DNA of 64,000 nt from Rhododendron vialii (GCF_030253575.1 NC_080569.1:21377001-21441000); one strand, 5' to 3'. Positions 11,522 through 24,611 are shown, counted from the first letter of the stretch. The notes: generated by a model from the letters alone, not told the origin. A program made the numbers and translations.

Positions 11522-14399
11522 CGGCATAAACCAAGTTTGTTCCGCCAGGATTTTGTGGTGCAACAACAAGTAGATTGGACAAAGGAGACATGACCCGTGT
11601 ACTGTCTAATAGTACTATAGATTATAGGGCCGGGCAATAAAGTCTGGTGGCTTTTAATAATAAAAGGTTAAAAGCACAAAAAGAAAGAAAGAAAGTCGAG
11701 TGGCTTTGATGTTTGGTTTTAGATCATTGATGGACATGGTTTCACTAAACCATGGGTCATTAGTTAGGCCTACTAGGGTAGCCCACTTGCTAAATAATTG
11801 ACGGATCGTTGTCGGACCTAATCACATGAATGTGTAGTGGTGAAAAGCCTAAGGAACCACGTAACTTTTTCCATTTTTCACATTCTCCCTGCTCAAAGAA
11901 ATACTTATGAGGATCGTAGTCAGTGAAAACCACCTTAAGGGTATGAAGTTTTACAATGCCAAAAACATGGTGAGGCCTGAAAAGTTACATTTTTACCCTT
12001 GGTACTGGATGGATTTGCTCTCATTAGTCAATGTATTGGCCAGTTTCTAGTACCCTTAGACAACCACTTTATGGGCCCACTTTAGGTGACCAATATCACA
12101 TCTCTTAAAAAATGGTGACTTTATGGGCCCACTTTGGTTGAACTTATTTTGACTTGTCATTTGTATAATTAATTGTATTAGATAGAGATTCTCTCATTAG
12201 TTAATCCACTCTTGCACTCCAAGAAGGTTGCATATATCTTAAGAAGAGAGGACATAAGGGCAAAATGGTCAGGGGAAGTCATGGTTGGCATGTATTGGTC
12301 CTTATTTTGCATGTGGGGATACCATGTTTTTCAGAATTTTAAAACTTCACACCATCAAAGTGGTGATTATTGCTATTGACTGCCATTGATTGTTCATTTT
12401 TTTTTTTTTTAAATATCACAAACAAGGAGATCGGCAGTGATAAGGCTGCGGAGTTAGAGCGAGTGAAAGAAATGAGAGATTACTCATTACTATAAGGAGA
12501 AGGAGTCGATTTGGCCTGTAGAGTTTCAGATCTGTCGGGGTGTTGTTTGAATAGGTGTTGCTGCTATTTTTAGGAGATATTTTGGGTGCATTTTGGGGGC
12601 TGGTATATGGACTTATTTGGGGTGTTTTTGCGGTGTATTAATTTGTGGCTCTTTTTGCGGCAGATTTAGGGGGATGTGTGTGTGTGGGCAGTTTTGAGGG
12701 GATGGTCTTGGTGTTGCTCGAGGTTATATATATTTGTGGTTGATTTGGGGTTGAATTAGGGGTTGATTTGAGGTGTTTTGAGGCAGTGGCATGGCAGCAT
12801 TGGAGTTTTTGGTTGAGCCCATCGCTCATTGGAAGTTATCGGGAACAGATTTATTTTATTCACTTTATTGCTAACTATAGGCCAAGCGCACGTGATATGT
12901 TTTCAAGTCGAATTTTGACACAATATGGATTAAACTTCGACAAAATATGCCACTTTTGATCTGCGCATGCATCGCGTGTGCCCCGACTTGATGGGTAGAA
13001 TGTTGTTTTGAGTCGAGCTTTTAAAGTTTATATTTGATGGGGAACAAATTATTTTTTTCAAGCACACTTACCGCTTGGTGCCAATAGATAGCTCTCTTTC
13101 TTTTGTTTCTTTCTTAATTCCTTTTTCTTTTCGTTGCTTTTGTTGTGGGTTTACCCTTTCAATACCTCTGGTTGCAAGAACAGACCAATAAAGCATTAGA
13201 AAGTGCACTACTTGATGGAAAGAAAGCCGACTTTTGAAAAACGGGACGATGAAATTAAGAAGAGACCAGAGGCAAGCGGAGAGGTGGTGGTAGAGGTTAG
13301 TTTGGATGGGGTGGAGCCATGGAGGTGGGTTCAATGCATATGGTGACCATTTTTGGCAGTAAACACGCTTTGCCATCCTAGGCGTTATTTTCATGGTGAG
13401 AAATTTCTCAGCTTTGCTGCGGTAAATGACTCTCAAGGCTGTGTTAGGATCATGGATTTACGTGCGTAGAATTTTGTGAAGGGAAAGGAAAAGTAGAGGA
13501 AAAAGATAAATAATCTAAGCGCTCACGACAATTCCTTTTCGTTTGTTTTCCCCTTCCCTATCTAGCCACCGTGATCCAAACACATATTTATTGCTGTAAT
13601 CCGACTTGTCACCTCATTTTGTTCTGCACCGATTTTCTGAGCTTTGTATGTAATGGGTAGAATGGAAATTGTCGCAGTGGGCGTGTTTATGTTTTTTCTT
13701 TGAAGAAAATTTGCGAAACATTAATCCCTCAACATATTTAATTGTTGGTTGTCAGGAACATGAGTTTCTGCTCCATGCATTTACTAGTCTAGCTAGGACG
13801 TACGTACACTATGGAATGACATACTACACGACATGAACTTTAATCAATGAACGTAAAACACAAGTCTATATATGAAAATGCATGCAGGAGAAATTAAGCT
13901 CTTTGTTCCGTACGTTTCGAAAAAAAGAAAGCTCTTTGTATAAGGAACAGTAGAGTAGTACTTGCAACTTGTTGTGTGGTATCAAGTGATTGGTGTTCAC
14001 AGATGCTAGTCATACATTTACCCTTAAGTCACACTATCCTAGTATCCTTCATTCGTTTGAATTGAGAAATGAGATTTCGCGTACTCTCAATTCTCGCTCT
14101 GCACTCGTGCTCTTAATTAATCTCCACACTCTCAAATTCTAATTGTTTTTGGAAGATGTTTTCATGCTCGCGTTTGCGTTCCCATACCCGTGCCCGCACA
14201 TACATTATGTGTGACTTAGTAATTACCAGAATCAACAAAGCTAAATGAGGGAGGAACGTACGTACAGTTCCTCGATCAGGTTTCAATTATTCAACACCAA
14301 TATATATATATATATATATAGTAATAATGTGGCTGCATGCTACATTAATTCCTTGATATATACTAGTCCTCTTCGTAATGATAGTAAGTAGTAATAATA
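11522..14399. other. Intergenic, no gene supported
   Basis: No long open frame has coding character. It contains a small direct repeat (CTTTATGGGCCCACTTT near 12067 and 12119) and a GT-rich stretch at 12480-12830 that is compositionally like a LINE leader. A (TA)n microsatellite lies at about 14302-14321, followed by a short repeat of AATAATGTGGCTG at about 14325 and 14395. Confidence 0.5.
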
Positions 14400-14930
14400 A
14401 TGTGGCTGTTCCCCCTCTTCAGGAAGCGGAGATTCCGTTTTGTTATTAGGAAAATCTTTTCTCTCTCGGTGACTGACGGACTACTTCATCCGATCCCGAA
14501 CATTCAGCGGAATCCAACTCATGTGTGGGGTTGGTACGACAACAACATAGTATATGGCAACAGTTTGGGTGAACTTCTACCCGTTTTATCCCACATTTTG
14601 GACACAAGTGGACCATCCAACAATTAATATTATTGAAGTGCCACCCTCCCATTTGGCAGGAAACGGATATCCGAGTTTAGGGATTGATTCCGTCGACCGA
14701 TTTGCATGGTTCCATTGCCGATAGCAAATATAGCCAATGTTCCTGTCCGTAAAGTTCTCCGATCAAACCAAACGGTGGGGATTCCTTCACATGGTCCAGC
14801 TGACACCGGAGGACGAAATCGTTTGGCCAGTTCTCGGTCCCGAGTGGATAGTAGTGGTCGTAAACGAAATCCAGTGTGATCATGTGCTTGACTCTACCGC
14901 ACAGGAGATCCATGCTTGCATCCAGGTTAG
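14400..14930 (+). pseudogene. Unidentified gene remnant or two exon-like frames
   Basis: Two plus-strand frames have a protein-like look. The first (14400-14627) contains HVWGWYDNNIVYGNSLGELL. The second (from about 14737) contains SDQTKRWGFLHMVQLTPEDE and stops being protein-like at an apparent CAG/GTTAGC donor near 14927. They are in different frames with stops between. The minus strand is also open over part of this stretch, so strand choice rests on composition only. I do not recognise the protein. Confidence 0.25.
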
Positions 14931-15924
14931 CCCTTCTTCACCTCCTTGGCTAGCTCCTTTCTGCTATATATATATATATGCGAGCCCTCGCTTTGAGTTT
15001 AAGAAATTATTATGGGAAAATTAAAAAAACTCTTTCCCAAACCCATTATATTCTTACCCATGGCTGTTATTGGGGGATTGTAACCAAGAGTTATCATCTA
15101 TCTGAGGATATATTATGAGTTTGGAGGGAATCCTATCAATAATGGTCGTGCACAACACAATTGTTCCCTAACTCGTGTGTATGTCATCTTACCCGTACGC
15201 ACTGAGACCACTGTCCTGTGCTTCTTAACACTGAACCGTGCCACACTTTGTCTAATAAACCTTTTAGGTTTGAGTCAATGTGGTTTAGCGATCCTTCCTT
15301 TTTTTTTTTTCTCTCATTGATGATTGTTGGCGTAACCCAGCATCCTCTTTTCTCTCTAACCTGAAGTGTTTTACTAATAGGGTCCATGTTTGGAATAAGG
15401 AATGCTTTGGGAACCTGTTTTACCGTAAGAAAAATCTTACTACCCGTCTTAGAGGTATTCAACTCGCCCTTTGAGTCGAAACCCAGTAGTTTCCTCTGGT
15501 CTCTTGAGGTAACCCGTTCTGAAGATCTCAATAATATTTTGAAACTTGAGGAGAGTTTTTGGGCGTTGAAATCTAGGATCAACTGGCTTAATGGGGGGGA
15601 CAGAAATACTCGTTTTTTTCATCTCTCCACTGTCCATCGTCGTAGTTCTAATCGGATCCATACCTTGAGGGACCAGTCGGGTTTGTGGATTGAGGACCCT
15701 AGTTTAATTTGTTGGCCAACCATATTGTCAGCCATTTCCAATCTCTTTTTTACCACTAATCTTATAGCAGACAATCTGGACGTGGGTACGGTTGACATAG
15801 GAAATTTTCATTTTCCCATGTTGGAGTCTAGCTGTCACAATGATCTTTAAACCTTGGAAAGCCCCTGGTCCTGATGGGCTTCACCTTGCTTTTTTTCAAA
15901 AATGTTGGTCGACCGTCACTGATT

Positions 15925-17489
15925 TGTTGACTTTTGAGGCAATTGGTAGGCTCCATCCTTAATTAAGCTTTGGCTCATTTGGAAAAATCCAATCCAGGAT
16001 CTTCCTTTTCCGCTCCAGATATCCTTTAGCCTACAATGGGAGTATCTGCCATGTGTTGTTGAAGATTTGCCTAAAACTAGAAAATCCCAGGCGTGGGATT
16101 ACAGTAAATGAGCCTCTTGTGGCTCATGAACAGGGCTCCAAGTTTTGGCTATAAATTGGAGTCCTCTGCTTTGGGTTTTGCATCTATCTTGAGTGAGAGA
16201 CCATAAAGTGAGGAAGTGTAGAGAGAGTAGAGAAGTGTGAGGCATAGTTTTTAATATCGGCCGGTACGAACCGTATCGGCCAGTTTGTACCGGAATTTGA
16301 GAGTTTCGGTTCGGATATAAGCCTGTATAATGGGGAGACTGGAAATCACAGGTGAACCGGCCGTATCGGTCTGTAACGGATTTTTGTGTACCGGTTCGGA
16401 CGGTTCGGAAAAAAACATTTCAGGAAGAAAAAAAAAGAAAAAAAAAATCAGAATTTTAGCAAAACGTGGTGGGCTTAATCGTACTGTTTGCGCGAGGCTC
16501 AAATCCCGGATTTGCACCCCCCCTGCACGAATAACTCGTGACGCGCAGTCGGTTAACTGGTTAACGAATCAGTTTTCCAAATTGCCGCTCATTTTTCTGA
16601 GTGCGTGAGACCTCATCTTGAGTCCTCATTCACAAATCCACTAAAGTGCAAATTCATTTAAAGTAGATAGAAATTTTGTAACTTGCCAATGTGAGATTAG
16701 AGAAAAACACCATGTTTTACAAATACACACTAAAATTCCAACAGAAACTAGTTGTGACTAGCGATTATGTAATGCAAAACCTCTATGGTATGTTTATTTT
16801 AATGTCTTCATCTTACTTTTGCTGTTTATGTCAATTATATCGAAACTCATAATGTTGCATTTTTCTCATATTTGTAAAATTTTATTGACTTGCGGATTTT
16901 GATAAATTATCGGATATTTCACATGAAGAGAATGAGCTATTACATGTCTTAAATTAATTAAAATGTAATAATTTAAGCCAATGTTGGGGGCAAAAGCCGC
17001 AAAAATATATTTTTTAAGTTTTATACATGTTGCTGATGATTTTTAAAAATTCACGACCGGGACACCCGATTCCCACGACATATCACCGATACGTCCCGAT
17101 ACCGATATACCGCGACCGATACCGCGACGGCAACCGATACCGCGATTTAAAACTATGGTGTGAGGGCTCCTCCTTCGGAAGGGAGACGAGCTCCTCCTAT
17201 GAGGCTCTGTCAAAAACAGAATGAGAGAGCATTTGAAAATCAGAGAGAGGTTTTTTTTTTTTTGAACCGTAAAATCAAAGAGAGGTTGAGAGCTCAATAT
17301 GTATGCATTTGTATCAGTCTGTGAGTGAGTGTGAGTTTGAGTGGTTTTGTAATCCTCTTCCTCCTCTATAATAGAAATTCGTCGGCTCACTTCCGTGGAC
17401 GTACCCGATTTTGGAGAACCACGTAAATCTCTGTCTATGTATTTATGTGTGTGTTTGTGTTCTTGGTTTGATCGTTTATTTCCGCAACA
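15925..17489. mobile_element. Solo LTR, Copia-like, with a nested hAT element
   Basis: The ends are TGTTG and CAACA, flanked by the 5-bp duplication TGATT at 15920-15924 and 17490-17494. Removing it restores the LINE reading across TVTD/SVVKLL, which confirms the boundaries. There is no internal region, so it is a solo LTR of about 640 bp without the nested element. The GTGGACGTA...AACCACGTAAATCT word near its 3' part is typical of plant Ty1/Copia LTRs; the family call is from memory. It is a fossil and younger than the LINE. Confidence 0.75.
16243..17157. mobile_element. Non-autonomous hAT-like element inside the solo LTR, 915 bp
   Basis: Flanked by the 8-bp duplication GTGTGAGG at 16235-16242 and 17158-17165. 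The ends are inverted: CATAGTTTTTAATATCGG against CATAGTTTTAAATCGCGG. The subterminal parts are rich in CGGTACC and CCGATAC words. I see no transposase coding. An 8-bp duplication with subterminal short repeats fits the hAT superfamily. Confidence 0.75.
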
Positions 17490-18510
17490 TGATTCTGTGG
17501 TTAAACTTCTTGTTGGGTGGTTTGAGGCTGGCCATATTGATGCTGATTTTAATCGTACTCTTATATGTCTCATTCCCAAAGTCCACCATCCTGAGTCGAC
17601 GGTTCATCAACTCCGGCCAATTAGTCTGTGCAATACGGTCTTCAAAATTTTCACTAAACTTTTGGTCAAGAGACTTCGACCCTTGCTGGATACGATTATC
17701 AACCCGTACCAAGCCAGTTTCATTCCGGGCAGGAAAGGCATGGACCACGTAATGATAGTTCAGGAAGTTAGCCGTAGCTTTGGCCGAAAAAAAGGAAAGA
17801 TCGGTAATATGCTCATTAAGCTTGACCTTGAGAAAGCCTATGACCGTCTTGAGTGGGGTTTTGTAAGAAAAGTTCTACTTTGGTTTAATTTTCCTTGTCT
17901 ATGGGTGGACCTCATCCTCTCTTGCATTTCTTCTGCGTCCTCGGCAGTTCTTGTTAATGGGAATACCATCGATTTTTTCTCACCTTCCTGTGGGATTCGG
18001 CAAGGGGATCGTCTGTCCCCGTATATTTTTATTCTTTGCATGGAGTACTTGTCGGTTTTAATTCATGACAAGTGTCATGGGGAGATTGGAAACCAGTGTA
18101 TGGTTCCCGTAGGGATGTGCCTTTAACCCACCTGTTTTTCGCGGATGATTTGATTGTTTTTTGGCCGTGCGGATGTTGAGACTTGTAAAACTATTGCTCG
18201 GGTTTTGAAGGATTTTTTGTGAGATCTCTGGTCAAAATGTGAACTTTTCCAAATCTTTGGTTTTTTTACTCTAAATTTTTTATCAGGAATTATCTTCTAT
18301 TCTCAATATTGATGCCACATTGCCACCAGCAGCTTGGGTACTTACCTGGGTTGCCCAATCCACCACTCACGTCCGAACAAACACACTTTCCAACTTCTTA
18401 TTGAAAAAGTTCGTGCTAAATTGGTGGGATGGAAGAGTCATTGCCTTTCTCTAGTCGGTCGAGGTACTCTTGTTAAAGCCGTCAATTTGACGATATATTC
18501 CAGCTTATAT

Positions 18511-18901
18511 GAGCTGTGCTACTGGTACATGCTGTACAGACAGCGCACACAACGCTCTTTTGGACCTGTCTCGGGTTCAAAAAAGATAATCGGAACCATT
18601 CATGTTGCTCAAAATATTCTTTTTAAGGTTTCTATAAAAAATCAGTTCCATCCAATATCGTGACAGGCGTTTATGAAATGTTCATATTTGCTAAATTGCT
18701 AGCCTAAATTTTGAAGCAAAATTGGACGTTTTGTAAACACCCTTAATGATATCAGATGGAGCTGATTTTTTACGGAGACCTCAAAAAAAATATTTTGAAC
18801 AAGATGAGCGGTTCCGATTATCTTTTCTGGACCCGAAACAGGCCCAAAAATGCGCTGTGCGCGCTGTCTGTACAGCAAATGCTGTACCAGTAGCATTTCT
18901 G
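18511..18901. mobile_element. MULE-type MITE inside the LINE, 391 bp
   Basis: Flanked by the 9-bp duplication AGCTTATAT at 18502-18510 and 18902-18910. The inverted ends share TGCTACTGGTACA and GCTGTACAGACAGCGC. The interior, with an AAATATTTTGAACAA core, is related to a stretch at about 31985-32190, which appears to be a diverged relative of the same family. Confidence 0.8.
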
Positions 18902-20361
18902 AGCTTATATTATGCAATCTAATCTTCTCCCCATTTCCGTTTCAAAACAATTGGATAGGATCAATAGGAATTTTATTTGGGGCTCTACGGAGGAGAAACG
19001 GAAAACCCACGCTGTTAAATGGAGTAATGTTACCAAAGAGAAAAATTTGGGCGGTCTGGGCCTTGGGGGTTCTCACTACTCTAACCTGGTTGCCATGGCT
19101 AAGCTGATCCATTGGCGTTTTTTGTGGGAAAAAAAATTCCTTGTGGGCTTGGGTGTTAGGAGGGAAATATTCTAGCCCACTTAGACATCAATACTGTCCC
19201 TCCTTCTTGTGGCGTGGTATGTGTAAGGGGTACCCGCTCATGATGACTGGGTCTCGTAAAATCATTTGAAATGGTCGATCCACTCTTTTTTTGGACTGAT
19301 AACTGGTTGGGTCCGGGTCCGGGTCCGTTGAGAAGTATGGTGGTAGGCCCCCTTGACTGTAATGATCTCTTGCTCACAGTCCGTGATGTGTGGGATCATA
19401 ATCAGTGGGACTTGAATTTGATTTCTTTTCGTTTACCTGCCAAGGTCATCCAACAAATTAGAGGTATCCCTATCTCTTGGTTCTGCGAAGATGACGACCT
19501 TTTGGTTTGGAACTCCAACTCTGGAATTTTCTGCTCTTCTATAGCTTACCGCCTTGCGTCGAATCCTAAACCACTGGCCCGTTGTCGGATTGGGCTTGGG
19601 TTTGGAGAATAAATGCCCATCCCAGGGTGGTCCATTTTTTCTGGCTTGTTCTTCAAAACCGTTTAGCTACTATAGATTTTCTCCATACTCATCATATTTC
19701 CCAGGATATATAGTTTTGCTGTCCGGAGTGTCTGAATGCAGTTGAAAACCCCATGCATATCCTTCGTTTGTGCCCTATAGCTCGTTCCTTTTGGCTAGAA
19801 GTCGGAGTGTCTCCAAATTTCTTTGATACCAGTTGTAACTTTGTAGAGTGGATTCACTCTCATTGTCATCAGAAACAGTCCCACCCCTCGGGTCATCCAT
19901 GGAATGTAGTTTTCCCAATTGTTTGTTGGTGTTTATGGGTTAACAAAAACGGCGTTACTTCAACTCTATCAATCATGACAACGCTTCGCTGTTTAATAAG
20001 GAGAGTTTCTTCCGAATCTGGGAGTGGGTTTTGTTTTGCCAAAATTCTGCGATGCATTGTGGTCCAACACAGGTTGTGCACATTGGGTTGTCTCCTCCAT
20101 CTACGGGGTGTTTTAAATTAAATGTTGATGGGGCTCGCAACTCGGATGGTCTCTCGACAGCTGGGGGACTTATTCGGGATGCGAATGGTAAATGGGTGCA
20201 AGGCCTTCAACGAGTTATTGGATGCGGGTCTGTATTGGGGGCTGAATTCTGGGCTCTAAGGGATGGTTTGAAGTTGCTGCTGGAGCTCAACTAATTGCTT
20301 GGGGCTGAAGTGGAAGTGGATGCTTTGCAAGCTATGTCACTGTTGAATACTAATCCAATTG

Positions 20362-20420
20362 CTCAGCATCCTCTTAGCTCTATTTTTTTTTTTTTTTCTC
20401 AGCATCCTCTTAGCTCTATT
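20362..20420. repeat. 23-bp direct duplication flanking a T-run
   Basis: CTCAGCATCCTCTTAGCTC plus TATT occurs at 20362-20384 and again at 20398-20420, separated only by T residues. It lies inside the RNase H part of the LINE. It looks like a target duplication around a poly(T)-only insertion, or a slippage duplication. Confidence 0.7.
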
Positions 20421-20673
20421 ATTTGTGATTGCAGGCATCTTATGGAGTTATGCCGAGTTCGTGAAGTTTGTCATGTGAGGCATGAAGCAAACAAATGTGC
20501 GGATGGGCTAGCAAAGCGGGCCTTTGATTTATGTAATGAAGTTTATGTTTTCTTAATCGAACCTCTTATGTTTATGTTGCAACAATTAGCTGATGACGCT
20601 GCAGGGGTTAAATACCCCAGAACAATTTATATTTGATTTTTTATAATATTGTCTGTTCACCAAAAAAAAAAAA

Positions 20674-21399
20674 AAGAAATTTGATTTTATACAAACTTTT
20701 GCTACCAACACACATTCAAACAAAGAAGTGTACAAACCACTCTAATTCTATATATATTAACAAGCTTGGTCATGTAATCCTTTGAAACACTCTTGCTCTT
20801 AATCCTTGTACTATACTTGCGCTCTCGATCATTGTCATTATGAATTTTATAAGATTAAAATGTGTTTCAAAGACGCTTTTACACTGAATTATGTAACTAG
20901 TTAAAAAATCAATAGTAGAGAGTCATATCATTGAATATATTAAATAAAGTCCCATGAGACAGACCAAGGAGGAATTATATATTCCCTCTACCCTAAATTA
21001 CCGGTCCCGTATGAAAAGACGTGTAATTTTGATACCAAAAAATAAAATACTATCGTGCACAATTTTTAAATTTTTTTGCACTATATTAAAGAATTCATGC
21101 AGTATTTTAATTTGATGTAAAGAAACTTAAAAATGATGCTTATAAGTACTTTATTTTTTATCTAAAATTGAACGACTTTTGGTAGGGGACGAACAATTGA
21201 CGGAGGGAATATTTTATAAAAAATTGTTGTAAGGCCCATTATACCAATTTGTAACAGGCCCAGTCCATCTCATTTTTCTACAATACTTCTAGTCCAGCCC
21301 ATCCTTTTTTTTAACTCCTTGGGTCCAACTTCATTTTTTAGTGGGACAAAATTGGCCCTTCTTTAATAAACTTCAAATTGAACGTGCATAAACGACGAT

Positions 21400-21481
<82 letters not shown>

Positions 21482-22087
21482 GTGTAGATCGATCAGGATT
21501 TCTCACCAATTTGTTCAACCTCTTTCGTGCAGTCTAGATTAAGACACAGGATCCTTTTCTCCGTTGATCCGAGTTCGAACTGAATCGATCTGAGAAAAGG
21601 TTCGTTTTTTGATGATTTTTTTTTGTTCTAATTTGTTCTAATCGATTACAGAAAATGTTTTGATTGTAATTAAATGTTCAATTGTGACTTTGATGATAAC
21701 GTTTGTTTTATGCCTTTGATGATAATGTAAGTTTTATTGCACCTTTGAGTTGAATGTTCGGTATGTGCTTTCAATGTTGACAGAGTTTAGATTAGATGAT
21801 CACAAACACAAAGGAGAATATAAACTGCAAATTTAAGCACCTAGGGCTTACGCACTTTTGAAAAAAAATTAGACTGCAAATTGGAGAATTCACACTGCAG
21901 CTTTAAGGATTTTGGACATGGTCACTTTTTGCATTTAGACTGTAAATGATTATTAAACACACACCAGACTGTTTATGAAATCTGTTTGAATATTATGAGT
22001 ATAAATAGTGTTTTTGAGGCATTAGATAGTTTACAATTCGACTGATTATATCAAACAAATATCATTGTAGGTGTGTTTTTTTGTGCG
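20674..22087. other. Intergenic and probable leader of the MULE transposase gene
   Basis: AT-rich, with a pure (GA)n tract at 21403-21477. Beyond it comes a GC-richer stretch ending in AAAAG/GTTCG near 21600, which looks like a transcribed leader exon with a donor site. The remainder up to 22087 looks like intron. No terminal inverted repeat of the MULE could be fixed with confidence. Confidence 0.4.
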
Positions 22088-24611
22088 ATGGATACAACCA
22101 AAATATTGCTGTGTAGGTATGTATCGCAGGTTCTTGTTGTGAGGATATCTGGTGGCATTCGATTGGAGCATGTTTTAAGAAAGATTTGTGATAGATGGAA
22201 CAACTTATGCATTGGTAGTTTCTCATTGTCATATGTGTTGGATGGGAGTGATTGTGAGCTTGACAATGAAGAATCTTTTGATAATATGTTGTATTTGTAT
22301 CCTACTACTGATAGAATAGATGCTAAGGTTGAGGTGATTAAATCTTGTAGTGGACAAACGGTTGGAAGTATTAGTAGTGGAGGAATACTTGGAAGTGTTA
22401 GTAGTGGAGTAGAAGTTGGTAGTTCTAGTGGTGCTGTCGCTGTTGTTGAAAGAGAAGAACCTTTGGAGGAATTTTGTCGTCATGCTGAAACTAGGTACTT
22501 GACAATGGGTTGGGCCAACTTGATATATGAGGTTGGGTAAGTATTTACTGGTGGTGTGAAGGAGTTTAGGGCAACTTTGCAGCAATATGCTATTGAAAAT
22601 GGTTTTATGTATGATTTTGTTAAAAATGACAAGTATCGTGTGACTGCAAAATGTTCGATTTCTAGCTGTGGATGGTATGTGCATGCCATTTTGGATCGCT
22701 CAAGCAGAGAGTTTTGGATTAAGAAACTGGTAAACGAGCATAGTTGTGGTTCAACCTATCGAACGAATAAACATAAACGGGTGACATCTAGTTTAGTTGC
22801 TAGTGAGGTTACTAGTATGGTTCAGAAAAAGAATAACACATCACCTATGGATCTGTTGGATTTGTTTCTGGACAAGTACGGTTTGGATTTATCATACCAC
22901 CATGCATGGTTAGGAGTGGAAAAGGCTAGGGGGGAAATATTTGGAGACTATGAAAGTTCATTTGATAAGTTGAGGTGGTACGTTGAAGCTGTCAAAATTG
23001 CAAATCCAGGGAGCTTATTAAAGCTTGAAGTTGATCCTGTCAGCAAGGAATTCTCGAGGCTCTTTGTGTCGTTCAATGCATGTATCACAGGGTTTAATCA
23101 TTGTCGACCATTCCTTTGCCTTGATGGGACACATCTCAAAGGCAGATTCAAGGGGTGTCTTCTTGCTGCCACAGGAAAAGATGCAGATCAAGGTACTTTT
23201 TTGTGTTATTTTTTATTTTGAATGTATTCCTAAGATATTCATATCTATTTATCTGCTTGTTCTATGATTGGTATAAGACAGAACCTAGGTTTCCATATAT
23301 ATCCATATTTATTTGTTTTCATACATATCAGTCAGCTTTCCATAGTTTTAAAAGGTCTCGGTTTTTGTTTTATTCTAGTAATGGTTGGCCTGAGAAGTGA
23401 GCACCTTGTCTCTAGACAGGCACTTTGTGTGACATATCAGTATTTATTTTTATTAAGTAGATTAATGTTTCTTTAACTAGAACTACATCTAAGTGGAGTT
23501 CCATCTTATTTTTGTTTGTTTTGGGATTCTTTTTTGTGTTATAGGTTTATTTTCCTTGGCGTTTGCTATTGTGAATGCAGAAAATGATTGTAATTGGTTG
23601 TGGTTTTTTCGGATTTTAAAGACTATCTTGTTTACACGGCCTATTACTTTCATTAGTGATCGCAACCATGGTCTCGTGAGTAACATACCAACTGTTTTTC
23701 CTAATTGTCATCATGCTTACTGTTTGTATCATCTTCAATTCAATTTGAAGGATCACTTCCCTGGACGGTTTTGAAAGGGTTATCGAAATAGGTTGGTTAA
23801 ATTGTTTAATGCTATCGCTTATGCTCCATCGGTATCAGCTTATATGATATGTGAGGCTAAGTTCTACGAGCATGGGGGAGATAAGGCCAAGACGTTTATT
23901 GCAAGTGTTCCAAAACAACATTGGACTAATGCTTATTTTCAAGGGCATCGATACGGAGAGATGAGTTCTAGTGCTATTGAGTCCTTCAATAACTGGATAC
24001 TTGATGCACGGCTTATGCCGATAATGAATTTAGTTGAATAGTTGAGGTCGAAAATTATGATTCAAATGTCGCGTAGAAGAGAAGAAGCATCGCGTTGGGT
24101 TTTTCAGATTTGTCCAGACATGGATGCAAAGTTAGCTAAGAGGATTGACAAGGGGAGATCGTGGAGGGTTTATAAATCAAAAACCGGCTTGTATGAGGTG
24201 AAATTTGTACCTGCTGTTCTAGTAAATCTTGAGAAAGGGACATGTTCTTGTGGAGCCTGGCAATACAATGGTTTCTTATGTGCTCATGCCGCAACGGTGT
24301 TAGTCAAGACTTGTGGAGCGGAGGGATCCTTGGCTGGTTACGTTGATCCGTTTTATCATGTTGAGGCATATCGGCTCACATATCAAGATAATATCCATCC
24401 AATTCTAGCTATGGATATTCCTGACTTCACACAAGGAAGTACTCGGGTTATCAAAGCTCCAAAAAATAGGAGGCAAGCTGGAAGACCTTGCGTAAAGCGC
24501 ATTCGTTCTAGGGGTGAAGAACAATCCTCTGCTAGGCCAATGAAATGTGTGAGGTGCCATAAGCTTTCTCACCACAACCACAGGACATGCAAAGGGGCTA
24601 CGGATGATTGA
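22088..24611 (+). pseudogene. Mutator-like (MURA) transposase, three in-frame stops
   Basis: The exons are 22088-23192 and 23545-24611. The intron is 23193-23544 (AAG/GTACT...TTATAG/G) and keeps phase across DADQ/GLFSLAF. In order: an N-terminal PB1-like region, a MuDR DNA-binding domain (EFRATLQQYAIENGF, KCSISSCGWYVHA), and an MULE DDE domain. Its acidic residues sit in LCLDGTH (Asp near 23122), FISDRNHG (Asp near 23658) and SAIESFNNW (Glu at 23979-23981). A SWIM zinc finger (CSCGAWQ...CAHA) is near 24245-24287, and a C-terminal knuckle reads CVRCHKLSHHNHRTC. Three stops interrupt one otherwise continuous frame: TAA 22538-22540, TGA 23772-23774, TAG 24039-24041. There are no frameshifts. It is probably recently inactivated. 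It is convergent with the gene at 26546-29445. Confidence 0.85.

Larger units (their letters stand above)
15100..20673 (+). mobile_element. Degenerate L1-type LINE with RNase H, interrupted by insertions
   Basis: The left limit is approximate. The 5' part starts inside the endonuclease: DHCPV, its C-terminal motif, lies near 15206. The linker ESFWALKSRINWLNGGDRNT is at about 15550-15605, then WKAPGPDG at about 15858. Reverse transcriptase runs 17495-18240, with FIPGRKG, KLDLEKAYDRLEW, CGIRQGD and the catalytic FADD (about 18138-18149). The zinc-binding zf-RVT domain is about 19590-19960. RNase H (FKLNVDGARN, LGAEFWALRDG, HEANKCADGLAKRA) is about 20108-20530. A poly(A) run ends it at 20661-20673. 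ORF1 is missing, and stops and frameshifts are frequent, so the copy is dead. Two later insertions split it: 15925-17489 and 18511-18901. Confidence 0.85.
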
